Shown piece by piece: positions 6,161-10,809 of a DNA stretch of 10,809 bases. Both the position numbers and the translations under genes were made by a program. Source of the stretch: JBFGCM01 sp041581135 (GTDB lineage: Bacteria > Actinomycetota > Acidimicrobiia > Spongiisociales > UBA5794); contig JBFGCM010000108.1 in NCBI GenBank assembly GCA_041581135.1, positions 1 through 10,809 of the forward strand. The letters run 5' to 3'. The notes beneath the pieces were generated by a model. The model was not told the origin of the DNA. It saw only the letters and a program-made list of their open reading frames with translations, and ran no database searches. Each line of letters opens with the position of its first letter. Within the stretch, counting starts at the first letter, position 1.

Positions 6161-6801
6161 GTCAATGCGTCGACCTCTCTTGACACGAGCGACAGCTCGC
6201 CGTCGACCCACGACGCCTCCAGGGACGAGCGGTGGTCGGCCGAGATGAAGGTGACCCGCAGGGTGGTTCCATCCCCGTAGTCGACTGCATAGGCGAAGCC
6301 CGGGCGCGGAGTCGCCCATAGCAGCAGGACGCCTTCTTCGGTTCCGACCACCGACAGGGCGCCTCCCACCAGGGAAACGATCTCGGACTGCGACGAGGCC
6401 GGCGGCAGCGCGACCAGCTCGTCCGGTTCTTGGCCGACCGAGCCCGGGAGAGGAACGGCAGGAATCACCGGGGCATCTGCGGGACGAATCACGCCCCACG
6501 GAGAGGGACGTGCGGGCGGCTCCTGCTCGCCGGCCGACGTGCCGGGCGAGCGTGCTGTTCCTGCAGTGCTAGGGACGGCTTCTCCATCAGAGGAAACTCT
6601 TCCGCCGGAGGCATTGGCGGAGTCATCCGTCTCCAGCACCGGCAGAAGCGCCTCGACCTCGGCCGCCGACAGCGGACGCAGCGGGCGGTCTGTGACCTGG
6701 CCTCCGGCTACCGCGACGGCACCAGAGGCGATCAACCCTGAGCCGACCGCCGCCAACGCCCATCCGGCGAAGAGCAGGAGCCTCTGCCGCACTACGTGCA
6801 T
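6157..6801 (-). CDS. Unrecognised secreted or membrane-anchored protein
   Basis: 214 residues; I do not recognise the family. A basic tip (MHVVRQR) is followed by a 25-residue hydrophobic stretch (about 8-32), which is either a signal peptide with possible cleavage after AVA near 30-32 or a single membrane anchor. There is no lipobox cysteine; in fact no cysteine occurs at all. Residues about 57-125 are Ser/Gly/Pro/Ala-rich with acidic patches, a likely disordered linker through the envelope. Residues about 138-208 look like a compact beta-rich domain, with short strands such as GVLLLWATP and YAVDYGDGTTLRVTF. No clear Shine-Dalgarno precedes ATG 6801; a GATAAC -10-like box 15 nt upstream would give a very short leader. 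It diverges from the two-component genes across 143 bp and overlaps the ASCH gene by 4 nt. A role in envelope sensing or as a regulon target is inference only. Confidence 0.7.
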   Translation of the reverse strand: MHVVRQRLLLFAGWALAAVGSGLIASGAVAVAGGQVTDRPLRPLSAAEVEALLPVLETDDSANASGGRVSSDGEAVPSTAGTARSPGTSAGEQEPPARPSPWGVIRPADAPVIPAVPLPGSVGQEPDELVALPPASSQSEIVSLVGGALSVVGTEEGVLLLWATPRPGFAYAVDYGDGTTLRVTFISADHRSSLEASWVDGELSLVSREVDALT

Positions 6802-6825
6802 TGTGCGGGACGGAGAGTTATCCAG

Positions 6826-6854
6826 GTCACAAGCTGATCCTAAAGAACTATTAA
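6826..6854 (+). promoter_or_regulatory. Candidate promoter of the two-component operon
   Basis: GTCACA (6826-6831) and TATTAA (6849-6854) are separated by exactly 17 bp, and each matches the sigma-70 consensus at four of six bases. The predicted transcript would start near 6861 and carry an 84-nt leader. This is the only AT-rich patch in the 143-bp divergent gap. On the other strand GATAAC serves as a weaker candidate for the divergent gene. Confidence 0.35.
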
Positions 6855-6880
6855 GGTTCGTTGAGATTCCGTGCAGGTGC

Positions 6881-6927
6881 GCCCGGGCCGGACGACCCCG
6901 AAAGGGAGTCTGGCACGCTCCGGGCCC
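6881..6927 (+). promoter_or_regulatory. Structured leader before the response regulator
   Basis: An outer stem pairs GGGCCGGA (6885-6892) with TCCGGGCCC (6919-6927): eight pairs and one bulged G. It encloses a hairpin GACCCC (6894-6899)/GGGAGTC (6904-6910), with one bulged A and a GAAA tetraloop (6900-6903). GCCCGG (6881-6886) could instead pair perfectly with CCGGGC (6920-6925). The stem ends 4 nt before the AGGA ribosome binding site (6932-6935), so folding could affect translation. It matches no riboswitch class I know. Confidence 0.3.
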
Positions 6928-6944
6928 AAACAGGATGGGGTGCC

Positions 6945-7628
6945 ATGCCGTCGGTTGTCATCATCGAGGACGAGCAGCGGATCAGAGAGCTCGTCGCTCG
7001 TGTCTTGGCGGGAGAGGGCTTCGATGTCGAAACGACGTCGAATGCGATGGACGGGCTGCAAGCCGTCGTGCGCGCCTCGCCGGACCTGGTGATCCTCGAT
7101 CTCGGTCTTCCCGATCTGGACGGCAGCGAGTTGCTGAAGATGATCAGGGCCGTCAGCGCGGTGCCCGTCATCGCCGCGACCGCGCGTGGCGAGGACCGAG
7201 ACGTCGTGGCCACGCTGAATGCCGGCGCCGACGACTACCTCGTCAAGCCATTCTCGGTGGAGCAGCTGGCCGCCCGTGTGCGGGCGGTGTTGCGCCGGTC
7301 GAGTGCCTCCGGTCAACCCGGGGTGCTCACCGTCGGCGAGCTGGTGATCGATCCGGTCGCCCGCGTCGCCAGGCTGCACGGTGACCGTCTCGACCTCAGC
7401 CCCAAGGAGTTCGACGTGTTGCGCCATCTGGCCGATCGGACCGACGAAGTGGTGTCCAAGCGGGAACTGCTGGCCGAGGTGTGGCGCCAGCCATACGGCG
7501 GAAGTGAGAAGACCGTCGACGTGCATCTCTCGTGGCTGCGCAAGAAGCTCGGAGAAACCGCGGCCTCGCCTCGGTACATCCACACGGTATACGGCGTCGG
7601 CGTCCGCCTATCGGCACCGGAGTCATGA
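6945..7628 (+). CDS. OmpR/PhoB-family response regulator
   Basis: 227 residues. The receiver domain (about 1-118) has the acidic pair E8/D9, the phospho-acceptor Asp52 in VILDLGLPDLDG, the switch residue Thr79 in IAATARG and Lys101 in LVKPFS; all key residues are intact. The C-terminal winged helix (about 127-222) has VARLHGDRLDLSPKEFDVLR, then RELLAEVW, TVDVHLSWLRKKL and YIHTVYGVGVRL, the PhoB-type DNA-binding fold. When phosphorylated it should bind direct repeats and control transcription. Start ATG 6945 is chosen because AGGA (6932-6935) lies 9 nt upstream and the protein begins exactly at the first receiver strand; upstream in-frame codons lack family similarity. Its stop overlaps the kinase start in ATGA, so the two are co-translated. 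The nearest divergent promoter, that of the envelope protein, is an obvious possible target. Confidence 0.95.
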   Translation: MPSVVIIEDEQRIRELVARVLAGEGFDVETTSNAMDGLQAVVRASPDLVILDLGLPDLDGSELLKMIRAVSAVPVIAATARGEDRDVVATLNAGADDYLVKPFSVEQLAARVRAVLRRSSASGQPGVLTVGELVIDPVARVARLHGDRLDLSPKEFDVLRHLADRTDEVVSKRELLAEVWRQPYGGSEKTVDVHLSWLRKKLGETAASPRYIHTVYGVGVRLSAPES

Positions 7629-8938
7629 GACGTCGCCTCGCCCTGGTCACGCTCGCCGTCACCTCGCTGGTGGTGCTCGCCTTCCTGGTGCCGTTGGCGA
7701 TCCTGGTGCGCAATCAGGCCGAGACCCGTGCGTTGCGTCAAGCTGAGCGGAATGCCGAGTCGATCGCAGCAGCGCTCGCCGTGGCGGGCACCTCCGACCC
7801 GACGGCCGAGATCGACGAGACACTTGCGCTCGCCATGGTGACCGCCTTCGGCAATCCCGACGGCGTTTCGGTGGTCTTTCCGGGTCGGGTCACCGTCGGC
7901 GCCCCGCTCACCGGAGACACCAACATCGAACAAGCCGAACGCGGTGCGGCGTTCATCGCCCGGACCACCAATGGCGCCGAAGTGCTCGTCCCGGTCCTGT
8001 CGCCGGCGGGTCCCGGAGAGGCGGATCCGGTGGTCATCGTGCGGGCGTTCGTACCCAATCAGGAGCTGAGCAGTGGGGTGGCCGTCGCCTGGCTCATGCT
8101 GGGTGCGGTGGGTCTCTTTCTCGTGATCGTGGCGGTCGTGGCTGCCGACCGCCTGGGACGATCTGTGGTGCGCCCGGTCACGGAGCTGTCCGCCGCGGCC
8201 CGCCGGCTGGGCGACGGTGATCTCGACACCCGCGTCGACCCGGCGGGGCCGGCCGAGATCGCCGGTGTGGGGGAGGCCTTCAACCACCTGGCCGGGCGCC
8301 TCGGGTCACTGCTGGAGCAGGAACGGGAGTCGGTTGCCGACCTGTCCCACCGGCTTCGCACGCCGCTCACCGCGCTGCGTCTACAGGCCGAGACGCTCCA
8401 GGACCCCATCGAATCGAAGGCGTTGCTTCACGACATCGATCAGGTGGAGCGCTCCGTGAGCCGCCTCATCGCGGATGCGCGGCGTCCTTCGCAGTCGGAT
8501 ACCGCGCAGTGTGACCTCGGGCCCGTGACCATGCATCGCGCCGCCTTCTGGCAGGTGTTGGCCGAAGAGCAAGGCCGCGCCTCGACCGTCGAGATCCGAG
8601 ACGAACCCCTCGTCGTGGGGTTGGACGCCGACGAATTGGGCGCGCTGGTCGATACCCTCCTCGAGAATGTGTTCGCCCACACCCCCAACGGCGTCGCATA
8701 CCGGGTGCTGGTGGAGCGTGACGACGGCGTCGCCAGGTTGGTGGTGGAGGACGACGGGCCCGGTTTCCCACAGGATCGCTCGGTGCTGGCGAGGGGTGCC
8801 AGTGGCGGTGGGTCCACCGGCCTCGGCCTGGACATCGTCTCCCGAGCCGCAGAACGATGCGGCGGCGGACTCGAGGTCGGGTCGCGCCCCGGCGGAGGCG
8901 CCCACGTGGAGGCCACCTTCGCCCTCGTGGAGGACTAG
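7625..8938 (+). CDS. Membrane sensor histidine kinase
   Basis: 437 residues from ATG 7625, which overlaps the response regulator stop by 4 nt; GGAG (7619-7622) sits just 2 nt upstream, so coupling probably helps. Order: TM1 (about 7-28), an extracytoplasmic sensor region of about 125 residues without cysteines, TM2 (about 153-174), HAMP linker (about 175-230), dimerisation helix with phospho-acceptor His242 in SHRLRTPL (241-248), N box LLENVFAHTP (345-354, Asn348), G1 box DDGPGF (376-381) and G2 box GSTGLGLDIV (396-405). The SHRLRTPL variant of the usual SHELRTPL is common in actinobacterial kinases. It should phosphorylate Asp52 of the adjacent regulator in response to an envelope signal, unidentified here. 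Its TAG shares CTAG with the stop of the convergent NB-ARC gene. Confidence 0.94.
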   Translation: MRRRLALVTLAVTSLVVLAFLVPLAILVRNQAETRALRQAERNAESIAAALAVAGTSDPTAEIDETLALAMVTAFGNPDGVSVVFPGRVTVGAPLTGDTNIEQAERGAAFIARTTNGAEVLVPVLSPAGPGEADPVVIVRAFVPNQELSSGVAVAWLMLGAVGLFLVIVAVVAADRLGRSVVRPVTELSAAARRLGDGDLDTRVDPAGPAEIAGVGEAFNHLAGRLGSLLEQERESVADLSHRLRTPLTALRLQAETLQDPIESKALLHDIDQVERSVSRLIADARRPSQSDTAQCDLGPVTMHRAAFWQVLAEEQGRASTVEIRDEPLVVGLDADELGALVDTLLENVFAHTPNGVAYRVLVERDDGVARLVVEDDGPGFPQDRSVLARGASGGGSTGLGLDIVSRAAERCGGGLEVGSRPGGGAHVEATFALVED

Positions 8939-10809
8939 TCGGCGGGCGACTCGCCGATCACCAGCGCGGTCGCCGCTTCGAGGCTCAGTGGAGTGTCGGT
9001 GAGGGGAGCGCCGTCCGGCTGCCCTAGGCCGTGCTCGGTGCGGAAGGCGCGAGCGGCGGAGCGCACCTCGGTTCCGAAGGACTCATCGCCGGTGGCGACC
9101 ATGGCCTGGCCCGCAACGTCGAGGCATTCGGCGTGGTCGACCGCGGTGCCCACCTCCGGACACAGCCAGCCGTCCACCATCACCGGTTCGTTCACCGCCG
9201 ACGCGTAGAGGCGCAGTGCGGCGCGTGCCACTTCGACGGCCTGGTGCGGCTCGCCCGCCTGCAGCAACACCAGGGCGCGGATCCCCTCGATCCAGGCGGT
9301 GCCGGCGTGCCGGCGGCACTCCAGCCAGATCTCCTTGCCCTGGGCGCAATAGACCATCGCGTCATCGTGGTGGCCCCGGTCCGAGGCAATGGCGGCGGCG
9401 TAGCCCAGGATGGCTCCCCGGCTCGGTTGGAACGTCGAGCCCTTCCAATCGGTGATGGCGGTTTCGAGCCGCGCCTCGGCGGCGTCGAGTCGGCCCATGA
9501 TCCGCTCCACGTTGGCCAGTCGATAGGCGGCAAGGCCGGCGGCGTGCGCCGATCCTGCCCATTCCGCCATGTGCTGTGCCTCGGTGAGCACCGCCTCGGC
9601 GCCTTCCATGTCCCCGAGGTCGGTCAGGGCGTCCGCCCGGCCGCACATCGCCACACTCGCCGCGATGTCCTGACGGATACGCCGCCATTCGGTCTCGCTG
9701 GCAGTGAACTTGGAGGCGGCGGCCTCTGGTGAGGCCTCAGCCAGGTCGAGCCAGCCGAGCTGTAACAGCACCTGGGCGACTCCGGACGATCGGCCGACGT
9801 GACGATGCATCGCCAGGGCTTCCTCTAGGATCGACCGCTGCCGATCGCGTGACGCCGCCTGACCGAGGCGGGTGAGGGCGGAGGCGACCTGCCCCGGATC
9901 GTCTTGATGTCTGGCGACCTCGAGGCTCTGCTCGAAGTGGCGGCGGGCGACTCGGTGCTCGTTGCGGTCCAAGGCCACCAGTCCCAGATCGTTCAACGCC
10001 CGGAACTCCTGCTCGCGGTCGTCGAGCTCGCGTGCAGCCTCGAGTGCGGCGGTGTGGTAGGTCTCCGCCTGGTCGAGCCGACCCGACGCCCAGGCGAGAC
10101 CGCCGGCGGTGGACAGCGCCCGAGCTCGAACGGCCAGATCCGCCTCCGGTGCCGCAGCGAGGGCATGGTCGAGCCAGGCAACCGCCTCGTTGCCGACATG
10201 CTCGCGGGCCATGATGAACAGCTTGAGTGGTCCGACGATCCGGAGAGCGTCCTCAGGCGATTTCTGCAGCGCCCAGGCAACTGCGGCGCGGATGTTGTCG
10301 GTTTCGCGATCGAGGCGGTCCATCCAGTCGACCTCTTCGGGCCCGCGCAACTGTCGCTCGGCCTCCTCGACGAGCTCGGCCATGTACGTCGCATGGGCGC
10401 GCCTTGCAGCGTCGGCATCCGACAGATGCTCGAGCGCAAACTGGCGGAGCGTCTCGAGCATCCAGTACCGGCTGGGCCCGCTGGCCGGCGTCTCGGCCAC
10501 GACCAGCGACTTGTCGATGAGCGCGCCCAGGTGGTCGAGCACCTCGGGGTTGCGTCCGGCGATGGCCGTTGCTGCATCCGACTCCCATCCCCCGCGGAAG
10601 ACCGCAAGTCTGGAAAAGAGGTCCTGCTGCGCTTCGGTGAGGAGGTCGTATGACCACTCGATGGTCGCCGCCAGGGTCTGCTGGTGAGGCAGCGCGGCAC
10701 GGTTGCCGCCGGTCAGCAGACGCAGGCGGTCGTCGAGGCGGGCGTGGATCTCGTCGAGGCTCATGACTCGCAGCTTGGCCGCCGCCAACTCGATGGCCAG
10801 CGGGATGCC
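8935..10809 (-). CDS. NB-ARC / TPR signalling protein, C-terminal part (N-terminus beyond right edge)
   Basis: 624 residues are visible and the frame stays open at the right edge. The first residues, GIPLAIELAAAKLR, are the GLPL motif of an NB-ARC/STAND ATPase, so the P-loop and Walker B lie outside. The usual continuation follows: LDDRLRLLTGGNR and PHQQTLAATIEWSYDLL (about 41-57), LFSRLAVFRGGW (65-76) and RYWMLETLRQFALEHL (114-129), a winged-helix region typical of AfsR/MalT-type STAND proteins. From about 230 to 490 degenerate tetratricopeptide repeats follow, e.g. RALNDLGLVALDRNEHRVARRHFEQSLEVA split over adjacent helices. The stop is TAG 8937-8935. There is no C-terminal LuxR helix-turn-helix, so the missing N-terminus is expected to carry the output, either a SARP/BTAD or class III cyclase domain; this is inference. 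Such proteins are ATP-dependent switches. TTG 10788 inside ELAAAK is not a real start. Confidence 0.88.
   Translation of the reverse strand, partial: GIPLAIELAAAKLRVMSLDEIHARLDDRLRLLTGGNRAALPHQQTLAATIEWSYDLLTEAQQDLFSRLAVFRGGWESDAATAIAGRNPEVLDHLGALIDKSLVVAETPASGPSRYWMLETLRQFALEHLSDADAARRAHATYMAELVEEAERQLRGPEEVDWMDRLDRETDNIRAAVAWALQKSPEDALRIVGPLKLFIMAREHVGNEAVAWLDHALAAAPEADLAVRARALSTAGGLAWASGRLDQAETYHTAALEAARELDDREQEFRALNDLGLVALDRNEHRVARRHFEQSLEVARHQDDPGQVASALTRLGQAASRDRQRSILEEALAMHRHVGRSSGVAQVLLQLGWLDLAEASPEAAASKFTASETEWRRIRQDIAASVAMCGRADALTDLGDMEGAEAVLTEAQHMAEWAGSAHAAGLAAYRLANVERIMGRLDAAEARLETAITDWKGSTFQPSRGAILGYAAAIASDRGHHDDAMVYCAQGKEIWLECRRHAGTAWIEGIRALVLLQAGEPHQAVEVARAALRLYASAVNEPVMVDGWLCPEVGTAVDHAECLDVAGQAMVATGDESFGTEVRSAARAFRTEHGLGQPDGAPLTDTPLSLEAATALVIGESPAD

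Noticed and set aside
6861..6944. In-frame N-terminal extension of the response regulator
   Set aside because: The added residues do not resemble a receiver domain, and the ribosome binding site at 6932-6935 points to ATG 6945.
7313..8287. 324-codon minus-strand frame
   Set aside because: It is antisense to the response regulator and histidine kinase, has a biased composition and shows no recognisable motif.
1..10809. CRISPR arrays, insertion sequences, prophage or toxin-antitoxin genes
   Set aside because: I found no spaced direct repeats, transposase or integrase motifs, terminal inverted repeats or small toxin-antitoxin pairs on either strand.

Overview
The window is GC-rich, gene-dense bacterial DNA. 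It has short intergenic gaps, GTG and TTG starts, 4-base ATGA/GTGA gene overlaps and a probable leaderless promoter. A large AfsR/cyclase-type NB-ARC-TPR protein, an EF-G2-type EF-G paralogue and an HRLRTP-type histidine kinase all point to Actinomycetota, possibly an Acidimicrobiia-like lineage. The phylum rests on gene content; the class is a guess.

Layout. (A) 1-1115: a MarR-family regulator, cut by the left edge, is divergent from a small SnoaL/NTF2-like gene. That gene is followed by the first ~27 codons of a YceI-family gene that ends abruptly inside the 3' end of the next, convergent gene. (B) 1084-5357, minus strand: an EF-G-like GTPase, then an acyl-CoA ligase, then a YbaK/EbsC-type aminoacyl-tRNA deacylase. 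The last two overlap by 4 nt. (C) 5449-5533: an intact tRNA-Leu(UAA), divergent from the EF-G-like gene, followed by non-coding DNA with two competing hairpins. (D) 5717-6801, minus strand: an unrecognised membrane-anchored or secreted protein overlapping a small ASCH-domain protein by 4 nt. (E) 6945-8938, plus strand: an OmpR-type response regulator and its histidine kinase, overlapping by ATGA and divergent from D. (F) 8935-10809, minus strand: the C-terminal part of an NB-ARC/TPR signalling protein. Its stop codon shares a CTAG with the histidine kinase stop.

How the parts may work together. Block A looks like a locally controlled regulator-target pair: a 14-bp palindrome covers the MarR start, a degenerate copy lies 35 bp away, and a separate near-palindrome lies in the SnoaL leader. 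Block B mixes translation quality or elongation functions with lipid activation; co-transcription is plausible but the 114-bp gap after the EF-G-like gene leaves it open. Blocks D and E are probably one signalling neighbourhood: an envelope protein of unknown function diverges from a two-component system across 143 bp that carries a candidate promoter and a structured leader.

I see no CRISPR array, transposase, phage gene or clear defence or biosynthetic system. The most unusual items are the YceI truncation junction, the EF-G paralogue with altered GTPase-site residues, the unrecognised envelope protein beside the two-component system, and the operator-like palindromes around the MarR start.
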